Shown here piece by piece: positions 14,438-23,130 of a DNA stretch of 41,989 nt. The notes under the pieces were generated by a model that saw only the letters and a list, made by a program, of their open reading frames with translations, did no database searches and was not told the DNA's origin. Source of the DNA: DATKLX01 sp035542155 (GTDB lineage: Bacteria; Chloroflexota; Anaerolineae; Anaerolineales; Anaerolineaceae). The stretch spans positions 1-41,989 of the forward strand of contig DATKLX010000233.1 in the NCBI GenBank assembly GCA_035542155.1, written 5' to 3'. Every line of letters starts with the position of its first letter. The first letter of the stretch is position 1. The position numbers and the translations under genes are program-made.

Positions 14438-15484
14438 ATGAGCGAAAAGATCAAGCGGCGAGAATTTCTTTTACTTTGCGCGACAGGGCTGGGCTCCCTG
14501 GCCTTTCGTCCCCTGTTCATGAGGGGAGGCGACTCGTTCGAAGCAGGCAACCTGGCCCGCGTGGCCGCCTATTCGATCAGCGTCTATTCCCAGCCCAACG
14601 ATAAGAGCAGAATCGTTCGCCAGCTCTACCGCGACGAGTTGGTGAATGTATATTATGAGGTCAACTCGGAATATGGGCCTGCCTGGAACCCACTCTGGTA
14701 CCGTGTCTGGGGAGGGTATATCCATAGCGCGCACACGGAAAAGGTGCAGGTCCGTCTGAATTCAGTGTTGAACGCCATCCCCAAAGAAGGCCAGTTAGCC
14801 GAGGTGACTGTTCCGTATACCCAGTCGTTGCGCCGGGGATATACAAAAAAGTGGGATTCCAGGGATTGCTACCGTCTGTACTACGGTTCGATGCACTGGA
14901 TCACCGGCATCGAGGAAGGCCCGGATCAGCAGCCCTGGTACCGCTTGAAGGATGAGCTTCTCGAAGTGGAATATATCGTCCCCGCGATCCACCTGAGACC
15001 GGTCAAGCCCGAGGAGTTCGCTCCCATCTCGCCGGATGTGCCCCCCGAGGAAAAACACATCGAAGTCTCCTTGAGCAGGCAGACCCTGACCGCGTATGAG
15101 GGAACCGACGTGGTTCTGCACACCAAGATTTCCTCGGGAATCCCCAGCCACCTACCCTCGCCGACCGGCATCCCAACCGCCACACCCAAAGGCGATTTCC
15201 GCGTCTATTCGAAGATGCCTTCCAAGCACATGGGCGACGGAAACCTGACCGGGGATATCGAAGCCTATGAACTGCCTGGAGTCCCCTGGGTCTCCTTTTT
15301 CGCAGACAATGGAGTGGCCTTGCACGGGACTTACTGGCACAACAACTTTGGCGTGCAGATGAGCCATGGGTGTGTGAACATGCGCACCAATGAGGCCAAT
15401 TGGATCTTCCGGTGGACTACGCCAGTCACCGATGCAGGGATCTGGGAAAAACGCGGGCGCGGAACCCAAGTCAAGGTCGGCTAG
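14438..15484 (+). CDS. Exported L,D-transpeptidase (YkuD family)
   Basis: The protein is 348 aa. The N-terminus KRREFLLLCATGLGSLAF has an RRxFL pattern, so export by Tat is likely. A middle region without clear motifs (about 35-200, possibly SH3-like) leads into the YkuD catalytic domain. Its signature is HGTYWHNNFGV then MSHGCVNM, with nucleophile C312 and the conserved SHG before it. These enzymes form 3-3 cross-links in peptidoglycan or attach proteins to it. The gene ends tail to tail with hemW; the two stop codons overlap by 4 bp. Confidence 0.92.
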   Translation: MSEKIKRREFLLLCATGLGSLAFRPLFMRGGDSFEAGNLARVAAYSISVYSQPNDKSRIVRQLYRDELVNVYYEVNSEYGPAWNPLWYRVWGGYIHSAHTEKVQVRLNSVLNAIPKEGQLAEVTVPYTQSLRRGYTKKWDSRDCYRLYYGSMHWITGIEEGPDQQPWYRLKDELLEVEYIVPAIHLRPVKPEEFAPISPDVPPEEKHIEVSLSRQTLTAYEGTDVVLHTKISSGIPSHLPSPTGIPTATPKGDFRVYSKMPSKHMGDGNLTGDIEAYELPGVPWVSFFADNGVALHGTYWHNNFGVQMSHGCVNMRTNEANWIFRWTTPVTDAGIWEKRGRGTQVKVG

Positions 15485-16689
15485 GCGCCAGGCGTTTCTT
15501 TTCCCACAAAACGCATAAACACCTGGTTCCCCAACAAATGCCCCCGCTCGGTCAGGCGCAGGCGGTGACTTCTCTCGCCCGCCCATTCCACCAGGCCAGA
15601 GCCCAGGCAATCAGAGATCTCCTCAGCAAACACCGCCTCCATCGACCGTCCAAAGCGGCGTTCGAAAACATCCCGATCCACCCCTTCCTGGGTCAGCCGT
15701 AGGCCGACCATCATGGTTTCCTCCATCTCGGTCCACCGGTCGATCGGGGTCAGATTCACGGTCGCGGGCGTTTGGGGAAATTGGAAACGTCTTCCACTCT
15801 CGACCCTCTGGATATACGCACTGATCCCGAGAACGTTGGCTGTCCGGCTGCCGCGGATATAGCCGTGCGCCCCCGCTCCGATCCCAATATAGGGCAGGTT
15901 GCGCCAGTACTGCAGGTTATGCTGGCAGGCCATCAGGCCGCGCGCCGCGTCGATCCGCGCCCAATTCGAGATTTCGTACTGGCGCAGTCCCGCGCGGGCC
16001 AGGCGCTCGCTGGCATATTCGTACATGTCCGCCGCCAGGTCGTTATCCGCTTCGGGGACCAGCCCTTTTTCGGTCCAATGCTGGAATGGCGTCCTGTGCT
16101 CCAGGGTTAAGGCATATAGAGATAGATGCTCAGTGCCCAGGTCGAGCGCCCGTTCGAGGGTGTCCTGCCAGCGGGCAAGAGGCTGCTCCGGAAGGCCAAA
16201 GATCAGGTCCACACTCAGGTTGGTAAACCCGGCCTGGCGCGCCCACTTGACCGATTCGACCACGTCCAGGAAGTCGTGCTGGCGCTCGAGCAGGCGCAGA
16301 TCGTCCGGGTGGGCAGATTGCATCCCCATGCTGATCCGGTTGATCCCCAAATCGTGCATGGCTTTCAATGAGTCGGGTGTCAGGGTGCCCGGGTTGGCTT
16401 CCAGGCTGATCTCGGCGTCAGTTTTCACCACGAAGACCTCGCGGGCCTGGTCCAGGATCCGGCGCAGCTCTTCGGAAGAGAGCAGCGAGGGCGTCCCACC
16501 GCCGAAGAAGATCGTGCGGATGGGCAGTCGCAACCCGGCTCCCTCAGCGACCAGGTTCATCTCCCAGCAGAGTGCATCCACATAGGCGCCGCGCAGGTGG
16601 TCCATCCCGGCATAGGTATTAAAATCGCAGTATGAACAGCGATGCTGGCAAAAAGGGATATGCAGGTACAGGCTGACGTTCTCTCGCAT
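15481..16689 (-). CDS. hemW: Radical SAM heme chaperone HemW
   Basis: The protein is 402 aa. LYLHIPFCQHRCSYCDF holds the radical SAM cysteines C14, C18 and C21, with the CxxxCxxCDF spacing typical of HemW and HemN. FFGGGTPSLL, SLEANPGTL, RISMGMQSAHP and DLIFGLPEQ follow as in HemW, and the C-terminal winged-helix-like region contains RLTERGHLLGN. HemW inserts heme into target proteins; older annotations call it oxygen-independent coproporphyrinogen oxidase. Start ATG 16689 has no Shine-Dalgarno sequence, but TATCAT lies 8 nt upstream, so the transcript may be leaderless. Confidence 0.93.
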   Translation of the reverse strand: MRENVSLYLHIPFCQHRCSYCDFNTYAGMDHLRGAYVDALCWEMNLVAEGAGLRLPIRTIFFGGGTPSLLSSEELRRILDQAREVFVVKTDAEISLEANPGTLTPDSLKAMHDLGINRISMGMQSAHPDDLRLLERQHDFLDVVESVKWARQAGFTNLSVDLIFGLPEQPLARWQDTLERALDLGTEHLSLYALTLEHRTPFQHWTEKGLVPEADNDLAADMYEYASERLARAGLRQYEISNWARIDAARGLMACQHNLQYWRNLPYIGIGAGAHGYIRGSRTANVLGISAYIQRVESGRRFQFPQTPATVNLTPIDRWTEMEETMMVGLRLTQEGVDRDVFERRFGRSMEAVFAEEISDCLGSGLVEWAGERSHRLRLTERGHLLGNQVFMRFVGKETPGA

Positions 16690-16697
16690 AGATTAAT

Positions 16698-16703
16698 ATG
16701 ATA
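16698..16703 (-). promoter_or_regulatory. Putative -10 box of hemW
   Basis: The minus strand reads TATCAT, ending 8 nt before the ATG. No good -35 is seen. It is proposed on spacing and on similarity to other genes in the window. Confidence 0.4.
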
Positions 16704-16758
16704 ACATAACTCAAATTCGCTCTCTTGACTTTAAGGAAAGTTTGCGGTCTGGAAAAAC

Positions 16759-16767
16759 TGGTATAAT
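16759..16767 (+). promoter_or_regulatory. Extended -10 promoter of the LysM protein gene
   Basis: TGGTATAAT is an extended -10 at 16759-16767, 54 nt before the start codon and divergent from hemW. Confidence 0.55.
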
Positions 16768-16821
16768 ACGCCGAGCCCGGTATCATTCCTGACACGACGG
16801 ATAAGCCGGCGACAATACTCT

Positions 16822-17997
16822 ATGCCTGATACTGCTCCAACATCCACAAAGATTTGTCCAACCTGCGGAACGCGATTGAGTGAAACGGCCACTCGCTGCC
16901 TGGTCTGCGGCAGCGAGATCAGCCCCTCCGCACCCGACCGATCCACGCGATCCGTGCAGGGTGCCCGCATGCCAGAAATCACGCTCAGCGTTCCGGCTGC
17001 TTTGGGGTTTCTGGCGTTGTTCGTCACCATTGCGGCTGTCCTGCTGTTTTTTATGCTCCACGGCCAGGGGAATGCGATCGCGGCGCAGCAGTTGACCCCC
17101 TCGAAATCGCCCACCATCACTGCCACGGTCACCTTGACGCCAACTGCCACGAATACTCCTCCACCGCTGCCTACCTTCACGCCGCTCCCCCCGCTCAGCT
17201 ATACGGTCATATCCGGGGACTCCTGCACCAGCATCGCGGCGAACTTTCATGTCTCGGTGGATAGCATCGTCCAGATGAACGGCCTTCCCATCGCTTGCAA
17301 CACGTTGAAGGCCGGCCAGACGCTTTCGATTCCGCAGCCTACACCCACCGCCTCGCCGCAGCCCACTGCCACTCTGAGCGGCGTGGAGGCGACCACCAGC
17401 GCCTGCGAAAAGGTGGAATATAACGTCAAGGATGGGGATACCCTGGGTTCGATTTCCAGGAGCTTCGGTGTTCCCAAGGATGCGATCAAATCGTACAACG
17501 GCCTGGTCGGCGATGTAGTTTTCGGCGGCACGAAGCTGGTGATTCCATTGTGCCTGCGTAACTCCAACCCAATTAGCGCGACCGCTTCCCCAACCACTCC
17601 TCCGCCATATCCCGCACCGATCCTGCTGCTGCCAGTCAATGGAGCCAGGTTCGCCGCCGCAGATTCGGTCACCCTGCAGTGGGCTTCGGTGGGAATGCTG
17701 GGCCAGAATGAGGCCTACGCTGTCACCGTCGAAGATCTGACCGCGCAGGCTGAGAGCGGGAAGCCGCGCCAGATCGTTCAATACGTGACCGATACCAGGC
17801 TCATCATCCCGGCTACCTTCCGCCCGCCCGACAACAAGCCGCACATCCTGAACTGGTCTGTGCTGCCCGTCCGCCAGGTAGGCACCACCCAGGATGGGAG
17901 CCCGATCTGGCAGCCATCGGGGACTGTCTCCGAAAAACGCGGCCTGATCTGGACCGGCGGTGGGAATGCCCCGCCAGGCGGGACGCCTACTCCATAA
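16822..17997 (+). CDS. Membrane-anchored protein with cytoplasmic zinc ribbon and two external LysM domains
   Basis: The protein is 391 aa. Residues about 12-33 form a zinc ribbon (CPTCG then CLVCG). A transmembrane helix follows (about 55-77), then a Thr/Pro linker. LysM 1 lies at about 132-172 (YTVISGDSCTSIAANF) and LysM 2 at about 198-240 (YNVKDGDTLGSISRSFGV). After a second Pro-rich linker there is an Ig/Fn3-like C-terminal domain (about 258-370). LysM domains bind peptidoglycan or related glycans. The topology would link a cytoplasmic zinc module to the wall, a plausible sensor or scaffold layout. No enzyme domain is visible. A terminator follows the stop. Confidence 0.82.
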   Translation: MPDTAPTSTKICPTCGTRLSETATRCLVCGSEISPSAPDRSTRSVQGARMPEITLSVPAALGFLALFVTIAAVLLFFMLHGQGNAIAAQQLTPSKSPTITATVTLTPTATNTPPPLPTFTPLPPLSYTVISGDSCTSIAANFHVSVDSIVQMNGLPIACNTLKAGQTLSIPQPTPTASPQPTATLSGVEATTSACEKVEYNVKDGDTLGSISRSFGVPKDAIKSYNGLVGDVVFGGTKLVIPLCLRNSNPISATASPTTPPPYPAPILLLPVNGARFAAADSVTLQWASVGMLGQNEAYAVTVEDLTAQAESGKPRQIVQYVTDTRLIIPATFRPPDNKPHILNWSVLPVRQVGTTQDGSPIWQPSGTVSEKRGLIWTGGGNAPPGGTPTP

Positions 17998-18027
17998 GGT
18001 GAGCAACTTCAATTTGCCAGTCCGAGA

Positions 18028-18060
18028 TAACCCAAACGATCGTTTGGGTTACTTATTTTT
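18028..18060 (+). terminator. Rho-independent terminator after the LysM gene
   Basis: 18028-18051 is a perfect 24-nt palindrome (TAACCCAAACGA and its complement), followed by CTTATTTTT. Confidence 0.8.
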
Positions 18061-18066
18061 ACACCC

Positions 18067-18097
18067 TTGACATTAACGTAACGTCATAGTTTATACT
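18067..18097 (+). promoter_or_regulatory. MerR-type promoter/operator with 19-bp spacer
   Basis: TTGACA (18067-18072) and TATACT (18092-18097) are separated by 19 bp, the over-long spacing typical of promoters controlled by MerR-family activators. An imperfect dyad, TGACATTA then TAACGTCA (18068-18086), lies in and beside the spacer. The -10 ends 6 nt before the start codon of the MerR gene, so autoregulation and a leaderless mRNA are likely. Confidence 0.75.
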
Positions 18098-18103
18098 GGG
18101 TCC

Positions 18104-18850
18104 ATGTTCACTGTAAAACAGCTTTCCAAAATGGCGGGCATCACGCCTCGCACCCTGCATTTTTACGACGAGATCGGCCTCCTCAAGCCGTCCGAAGTGG
18201 GCGAGAACGGTTATCGCTACTACGGTGAGGAGTCCCTGCTCCAACTGCAGCAAATTCTGCTTTACCGCCAGTTGGACATGCCGCTCAAGGAGATCCAAAA
18301 GATCATGGGACGCCATGATTTCGACGTGCTGGAAGCCCTGGAAAGCCATAAAAATGAGCTGTACCGGCGGATCGCAAAAATGGAGCGCCTGGTTGGCACG
18401 GTGGACGACACCATCCTGTATATCAAAGGGAAAAAAGAAATGAGCCAAAAAAAACTCTTCGAAGCCTTCAGCGATGAACAACAGGCTGAATATGAAAAAG
18501 AAGCCATGCAGATGTACGATCCTGCAACGGTGAAAGCCGCGAACAAGAAGTGGAAAGAGTACACAGCCGGGGAAAAGCAAAGGATCGCTGACGAAGGCAA
18601 GGCCGTTTATGCCGATCTCGTCGCCGCGATGCCTAGGGGCCCTGCCTCCCCTGAGGTCCAGGCCTGCATCGAGCGCTGGCGCTGGCACATCGAGTACTTC
18701 TGGGTTCCCAACGAAGATCAACTGGTTGGCCTTGCGGAGCTATACAACCAGGACCCCAGGTTCAAGGCCAACTTCGATCAGGTCGACCCCCGGCTGGCAG
18801 AGTTCATGCTCGCAGCGGTAAAGGTATACGTGAATCGGAAGCAGAAATAA
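18104..18850 (+). CDS. TipA-like MerR-family regulator with TipAS domain
   Basis: The protein is 248 aa. The N-terminal MerR helix-turn-helix (FTVKQLSKMAGITPRTLHFYDEIGLL, YRYYGEESLLQLQQI) is followed by a coiled-coil dimer helix (about 80-110) and a C-terminal TipAS-like domain (about 122-240, starting FEAFSDEQQAEYEKEA). In TipA this domain binds thiopeptide antibiotics and other ligands. No resistance gene is adjacent; the operator next to the gene suggests it controls itself. An internal ATG at 18439 just before the TipAS part could give a short form as in TipA, but its ribosome site is weak. Confidence 0.9.
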   Translation: MFTVKQLSKMAGITPRTLHFYDEIGLLKPSEVGENGYRYYGEESLLQLQQILLYRQLDMPLKEIQKIMGRHDFDVLEALESHKNELYRRIAKMERLVGTVDDTILYIKGKKEMSQKKLFEAFSDEQQAEYEKEAMQMYDPATVKAANKKWKEYTAGEKQRIADEGKAVYADLVAAMPRGPASPEVQACIERWRWHIEYFWVPNEDQLVGLAELYNQDPRFKANFDQVDPRLAEFMLAAVKVYVNRKQK

Positions 18851-18856
18851 CCCAAA

Positions 18857-18880
18857 ACCGGGCGGCTCAGGCCGCCCGGT
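18857..18880. terminator. Bidirectional terminator overlapping the trxB 3' end
   Basis: ACCGGGCGGC (18857-18866) and GCCGCCCGGT (18871-18880) form a perfect 10-bp stem with loop TCAG. It lies between the convergent MerR and trxB genes. The loop contains the trxB stop codon and one arm covers its last codons. Confidence 0.7.
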
Positions 18881-19883
18881 CATTTGATTGCGTGACTGGA
18901 TTCTGCTGGGGGACGCTGGAGTGCTTCTCCAGGTAATGGGTCGCCTGGATCGCTGCGGCGGCCCCCATCCCGGCTGAAGTGACCACCTGCCGGAAGAACG
19001 GATCGCAGGCTTCACCCGCGGCAAAAACACCCTCCACGCTGGTTTGCATACGCCCATCGGTGACGATATAGTCGAGATCGTCCATCTCCAGTTGGCCCTG
19101 GAAGATCTGGGTGTTGGGAGTATGGCCGATAAAGATAAAAACGCCATCCACCGGGTGGACCATTTCCTGGTCGGAGACTACGTTCTTCAACTTCACAGCT
19201 TCCAGTTTGTCTTTCCCAACCATTTCAGTAATAACGGTATTCCAGACAAAATTGATTTTCGGGTTCTCCATCGCCCGCTTCTGCAGGATGGCGCCCGCAC
19301 GGAGCGTGTCCCGGCGGTGGACCACGGTGACAGAGGAGGCGTAGCGCGTCAGGAAAATCCCTTCTTCCAGGGCGCTATCCCCCCCGCCCACCACGATGAC
19401 GTTTTTATCCTTGAAAAACCAGCCATCGCAGGTGGCGCAGTACGATACGCCGCGTCCGGTCAACTCCACTTCTCCCGAGACGCCCAGGTGGTTAGGCGAA
19501 GCGCCGGTGGCTACGATCAGTGAATCGGCCAGGTAATCGCAGTTATAAGCCTTCACTCGGAACGGGCGCTGAGACAGATCCACCTCGGCGGCCGTGTCGA
19601 ACTCGACCCGCGCGCCGAAACGCTCGGCCTGTTTTTGGAAGAGCTCACCGAGCTGCGCCCCCCCCACACCCTCCGGGAAGCCAGGATAATTTTCGATCGT
19701 GTAGGTTAAAGAAGCCTGCCCACCCAGCTCCAACCCGGTCAGCACCACAGGCTCCAGCTCGGCTCGCGCGGCATATAGAGCCGCGGAAAAACCGGCCGGG
19801 CCCGACCCAAGCACCAGCACTTTGACGTGTTGTTCGATCTGTGGCGAATCCTGGCCGGATAAGCCAGATATATTTAATTCCAC
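18867..19883 (-). CDS. trxB: Thioredoxin reductase (NADPH-disulfide reductase)
   Basis: The protein is 338 aa. FAD binding is shown by VLVLGSGPAGFSAALYA (about 22-38), the redox disulfide by C149-A-T-C152, and NADPH binding by VIVVGGGDSALEEG. The C-terminal FAD motif GVFAAGEACDPFFRQV is present. It reduces thioredoxin with NADPH. The start is GTG 19883, preceded by AAGGAGT at normal spacing. A TAGAAT box about 50 nt upstream on the minus strand suggests its own promoter. GEACD replaces the more common GDVRD-type sequence. Confidence 0.93.
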   Translation of the reverse strand: MELNISGLSGQDSPQIEQHVKVLVLGSGPAGFSAALYAARAELEPVVLTGLELGGQASLTYTIENYPGFPEGVGGAQLGELFQKQAERFGARVEFDTAAEVDLSQRPFRVKAYNCDYLADSLIVATGASPNHLGVSGEVELTGRGVSYCATCDGWFFKDKNVIVVGGGDSALEEGIFLTRYASSVTVVHRRDTLRAGAILQKRAMENPKINFVWNTVITEMVGKDKLEAVKLKNVVSDQEMVHPVDGVFIFIGHTPNTQIFQGQLEMDDLDYIVTDGRMQTSVEGVFAAGEACDPFFRQVVTSAGMGAAAAIQATHYLEKHSSVPQQNPVTQSNDRAA

Positions 19884-19966
19884 GTAAGGTACTCCTTCAA
19901 CTTTGATCCATGAACCTATTCTATCAGATGCGATTTTCGGCGAAAAGTTGCACTGTGTCCCCGGCC

Positions 19967-21313
19967 CTATCCAGCCGCCTGGTCGGTAATCCGGAGGGCC
20001 TTGTCCAGGATCGAAAACCCTTCACTGAGCTGCTCGCGGGTGATCACCAGGGGTGGAATGACCAGAACGGTATGCCAGTGAGTATAGGCGAATAAGCCTT
20101 GCTCCAGCAGGCTTTTCTTCAGCGCGTTCATCTCCGGGCTGCTGCCGCCGAACGGAGCCATGGGCTCGCGGGTTTTCCGGTTTCTCACCAGCTCGATCAC
20201 GCCAAACAGGCCGATCGAGCGGACCTCACCCACCGAGGGGTGGCGCTCCAACAACTCGGCGAGCATCTCGTTGAGCGTTTCGCCCATTTCCGTGCAGCGC
20301 TCGACCAGACGGTCCCGGCGCATCACCTCGATCACCGCGATCGCCGCAGCCAGCGAAATCGGATGGCCGTTGTACGTCAGCCCGCCCTCGTAGACCCGCT
20401 CGTCGTAGGAATGGGCAATCTCAGAGCGCATCGCGACCGCACCCAGGGGGGCATACCCTGAGGTCAGGCCTTTGGCCATGGTCATCAAATCCGGCCGGAC
20501 TCCCCAGTGATCCACCGCAAACCAGGTCCCTGTCCGCCCAAAACCACTCATCACTTCGTCAGCAATGAGCAGGATCCCGTAGCGATCGCACAGCTCCCGC
20601 ACACCCTGCAGGTAACCCTGGGGGGGAATGATGATCCCATTCGTCCCGGTCACCGTCTCGAGCATGACCGCCGCGATGGTTTCAGGCCGCTCGTACTGGA
20701 TGATTTCCTCGAGGTGGTTGAGGTAATCACGGGTGAACTCTTCCTCCGTGATCTCCGGGTTGGTGCGGTGGAAGGTGGAGCGGTAGCGGTACGGGTCCAG
20801 AAAATGGACGACACCGGGCATGGTCAGCGGCTCCCAGGCCGCCCGGCGTGGGTCGCCGGTTGCAGAAACAGCCCCATAGGTCGCGCCGTGATAGGAACGG
20901 TAGCGGGCCAGGATTTTCGGCCGGCCGGTAAAGCCGCGCGCCAGCTTGATTGCATTCTCGTTAGCGTCCGCCCCGCCCAGAGTGTAAAGGAAATAGTCCA
21001 GGCCGGTCGGTGTCACCTCAGAAAGAAGCTTTCCGAGAAGAGCCCGTGGGCGGGTCGCCATTCCTGGCCCGGCGAATGGAAGCTCGCGGGCCTGGTCGGC
21101 GATGGCCGCGATCACCCGTTCGTCTCCATGGCCGATATTGACGTTCATCACCATGGAGTTGAAATCCAGGTAGCGCTTGCCGGCGGCATCCCAGAAATAC
21201 ACCCCTTTAGCCCGCGTGACCGGGATGGGGTTGACTCTGGCCTGGGCAGACCAGGTCCAGAAATTGTGCTCCATGGCGAGGGGCAAGATTTCAGAATCGG
21301 GCAGATCCAGCAT
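19967..21313 (-). CDS. Class III PLP-dependent aminotransferase
   Basis: The protein is 448 aa, the usual length for class III (omega) aminotransferases. Motifs are GVYFWDAAGKRYLDFNSM at the N-terminus, YRSYHGATYGAV, LLIADEVMSGFGRTG containing the PLP-binding Asp, and TMAKGLTSGYAPLGAV with the Schiff-base lysine. The amino donor cannot be told from sequence; beta-alanine, taurine, GABA or diamine enzymes share these motifs. GAGGAG precedes the ATG. The trxB gene lies 83 bp downstream on the same strand with its own leader, so the two are probably not strictly co-transcribed. Confidence 0.9.
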   Translation of the reverse strand: MLDLPDSEILPLAMEHNFWTWSAQARVNPIPVTRAKGVYFWDAAGKRYLDFNSMVMNVNIGHGDERVIAAIADQARELPFAGPGMATRPRALLGKLLSEVTPTGLDYFLYTLGGADANENAIKLARGFTGRPKILARYRSYHGATYGAVSATGDPRRAAWEPLTMPGVVHFLDPYRYRSTFHRTNPEITEEEFTRDYLNHLEEIIQYERPETIAAVMLETVTGTNGIIIPPQGYLQGVRELCDRYGILLIADEVMSGFGRTGTWFAVDHWGVRPDLMTMAKGLTSGYAPLGAVAMRSEIAHSYDERVYEGGLTYNGHPISLAAAIAVIEVMRRDRLVERCTEMGETLNEMLAELLERHPSVGEVRSIGLFGVIELVRNRKTREPMAPFGGSSPEMNALKKSLLEQGLFAYTHWHTVLVIPPLVITREQLSEGFSILDKALRITDQAAG

Positions 21314-21404
21314 GGGTTCTCCTCGCGAGGGTATGAGTTGGGTAGACGGTCCTATGGTAACACAAAAAGGAGCGAGAACTGAAAACGGAGAACCGAAAAT
21401 CTTC

Positions 21405-21410
21405 TATACT
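21405..21410 (+). promoter_or_regulatory. -10 box of the DUF309 gene
   Basis: TATACT lies 5 nt before ATG 21416 and 8 nt before ATG 21419. No Shine-Dalgarno sequence is present, which suggests a leaderless mRNA, probably starting at the second ATG. Confidence 0.5.
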
Positions 21411-21415
21411 TAATC

Positions 21416-21856
21416 ATGATGGAATCTCTACCTGCCGAAAACCAGGTCGACCCGCATAAGAGCGAGGACTGCGCGGGAACGTTGCCCGAGCTGGCTTTAA
21501 AAGGGATCCAGCTCTTCAACCAGGCGCGCTATTTCGAGGCCCACGAAGAGCTGGAGCTTGCCTGGCGGCAGGAAACCGGGCCGATCCGCGAGCTGTACCG
21601 GGGAATCTTACAGGTCGCGGTGGCGTATCTCCACGTTCGCAACGGCAACCTGGTGGGAGCAAAAAAGATGATGCTGCGCAGCAAGCGCTGGCTCGCCCCC
21701 TTTCCCGAGATCTGCCAGGGCGTTCGGATCGGACAGTTGCGCCGCGATGCAGCGGCCGTCGAGCAGCTTCTGTATTCCGGGATCTCGAAAGAAAATCTGC
21801 GCAGCCTGGTTTTAAAACCGGTCCAGATGAGTGATCGAGCTGAACGAACAGGATGA
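21416..21856 (+). CDS. DUF309 domain protein
   Basis: The protein is 146 aa (145 if the second ATG is used). It has the DUF309 signature: GIQLFNQARYFEAHEELELAW, then ELYRGILQVAVAYLHV and RSKRWLAPF. These are small helical proteins of unknown biochemical function, with conserved His and Glu residues (EAHEELE). It sits alone between the divergent aminotransferase and a small membrane protein. Confidence 0.88.
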   Translation: MMESLPAENQVDPHKSEDCAGTLPELALKGIQLFNQARYFEAHEELELAWRQETGPIRELYRGILQVAVAYLHVRNGNLVGAKKMMLRSKRWLAPFPEICQGVRIGQLRRDAAAVEQLLYSGISKENLRSLVLKPVQMSDRAERTG

Positions 21857-21956
21857 TCGTAAATCTTAGGGAATTTCCCCATTGCCCCGGCCTGGCTTAC
21901 CGGCCTATACTAATGTTAAGGACCCGAGAGGATCCACGAGATGAAATGGAGCAAGG

Positions 21957-22475
21957 TTGAATAATTTTCCTGGGCCGAATTGGGTCGAAGAGGAATATCA
22001 CCGCCGGCTTCGGTTGGCCAATCTTCTCCGCGGCTTTGTGCTTGCGCTGTTGATTCTGATCGCTTTCTATTTCCTGTACTCGAATCATCTCCCAGGCCTA
22101 GTCCACACAGTGGATTTGTCAACCCCATCCGGTTCGGCGGAAGAGTTTATCCGCCGGCTGGCAGCTCACCAGTACGAAAAAGCCGGCGAGCAGTTGACCA
22201 GCCAGCTTAGCCAGAAGGTCGGCGCGGACGAGTTACACATTTTATTCGACCACCTCGAGATGCAGCAACACCGGATTCTCACCGTGAGCGCGGACACGGT
22301 TTCGATCGAGGGGGATAACGCCGTTGCCGCGGTTCAAATGATATCCAGCAAAGGGGACCCCCAGGAAGTCAGGCTTCCCTTGCACAAGGAGGGCGACATC
22401 TGGAGGATCGCCTCGATCGCACCCCTCTGGAGCCTGGTCCAGCAATTTTCCAATCCTGATCTTGTTATCTATTAG
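21957..22475 (+). CDS. Membrane-anchored protein with DUF4878-like external domain
   Basis: The protein is 172 aa. One transmembrane helix (about 25-44, LLRGFVLALLILIAFYFLY) precedes an external alpha+beta domain with SAEEFIRRLAAHQYEKAGEQL and a final strand region, like DUF4878/lumazine-binding-type folds. The start is uncertain: TTG 21957 with GGAG upstream is used because no in-frame ATG precedes the helix. TATACT at 21904-21909 may be its promoter. A 7-codon ORF (21941-21964) overlaps the start. It ends 4 bp from the convergent cyclase gene. Confidence 0.65.
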   Translation: MNNFPGPNWVEEEYHRRLRLANLLRGFVLALLILIAFYFLYSNHLPGLVHTVDLSTPSGSAEEFIRRLAAHQYEKAGEQLTSQLSQKVGADELHILFDHLEMQQHRILTVSADTVSIEGDNAVAAVQMISSKGDPQEVRLPLHKEGDIWRIASIAPLWSLVQQFSNPDLVIY

Positions 22476-22479
22476 GCAT

Positions 22480-23112
22480 TCACGAAATCAGGACCGTCCT
22501 GGCTGGAGCTCCATCTGAGCCGCCCAGCTTGAGCGGCAGGCAGTACAGTATATAACGACCGGGCTCGACTGCGGAGAGGTTCACCCCTTCGAGCGCAATC
22601 ACGCCGCGCTCGAGGAGGATCTGGTGAGTAGGAACGGGATCGTCAAATGGCGCGATGGAGAGATAGTCGATCCCCACCAGGCGGATCCCATGTTCGACCA
22701 GGAACCTGGCTCCATCTGGCGCGAGCGCGACGAAATCTTTTTGAAAGCCCTCCACTCCGCTGGTCCAGATCCGCGAATTGCGCGTCTTGAACAGGACTCG
22801 CTCGATCCGGGCCGGCAGCCCGACAGTATCCAGGAATGTCGCGTCGATCAAATCGATCTCATCTGGCGCCTGGACAACCTCGACCGGGCCGATCAGTACG
22901 TCAAGAGGAAGCTGCTCGACCGCCGCGCCGCCCTCCACGAAATGGATCGGCGCATCCAGGTGCGTGCCGGTGTGGACTCCGCACTCCAGGCGCGAGACGT
23001 TAGCCATATCGCCCGCAGCGATCTGGCTGATCCGTTCCAGGCGAACCCTTGGATCCCCGGGCCAGACCGGCATCTCAGGGGTAATCGTGATCGATATGTC
23101 GTACAGGACCAT
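22480..23112 (-). CDS. Cyclase-family hydrolase (kynurenine formamidase-like)
   Basis: The protein is 210 aa. It contains the cyclase/KynB metal motif HTGTHLDAPIHF near residues 47-58 and MPVWPGDPRV near the N-terminus. Members hydrolyse amide or lactone bonds using Zn or Mn; kynurenine formamidase is the best known. No kynurenine genes are nearby, so the substrate is open. AGGAGGG is correctly spaced. It starts 18 bp after the CapA-like gene on the same strand, so the two form an operon. Confidence 0.88.
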   Translation of the reverse strand: MVLYDISITITPEMPVWPGDPRVRLERISQIAAGDMANVSRLECGVHTGTHLDAPIHFVEGGAAVEQLPLDVLIGPVEVVQAPDEIDLIDATFLDTVGLPARIERVLFKTRNSRIWTSGVEGFQKDFVALAPDGARFLVEHGIRLVGIDYLSIAPFDDPVPTHQILLERGVIALEGVNLSAVEPGRYILYCLPLKLGGSDGAPARTVLIS

Positions 23113-23130
23113 GGTATCCCTCCTGGTTGC

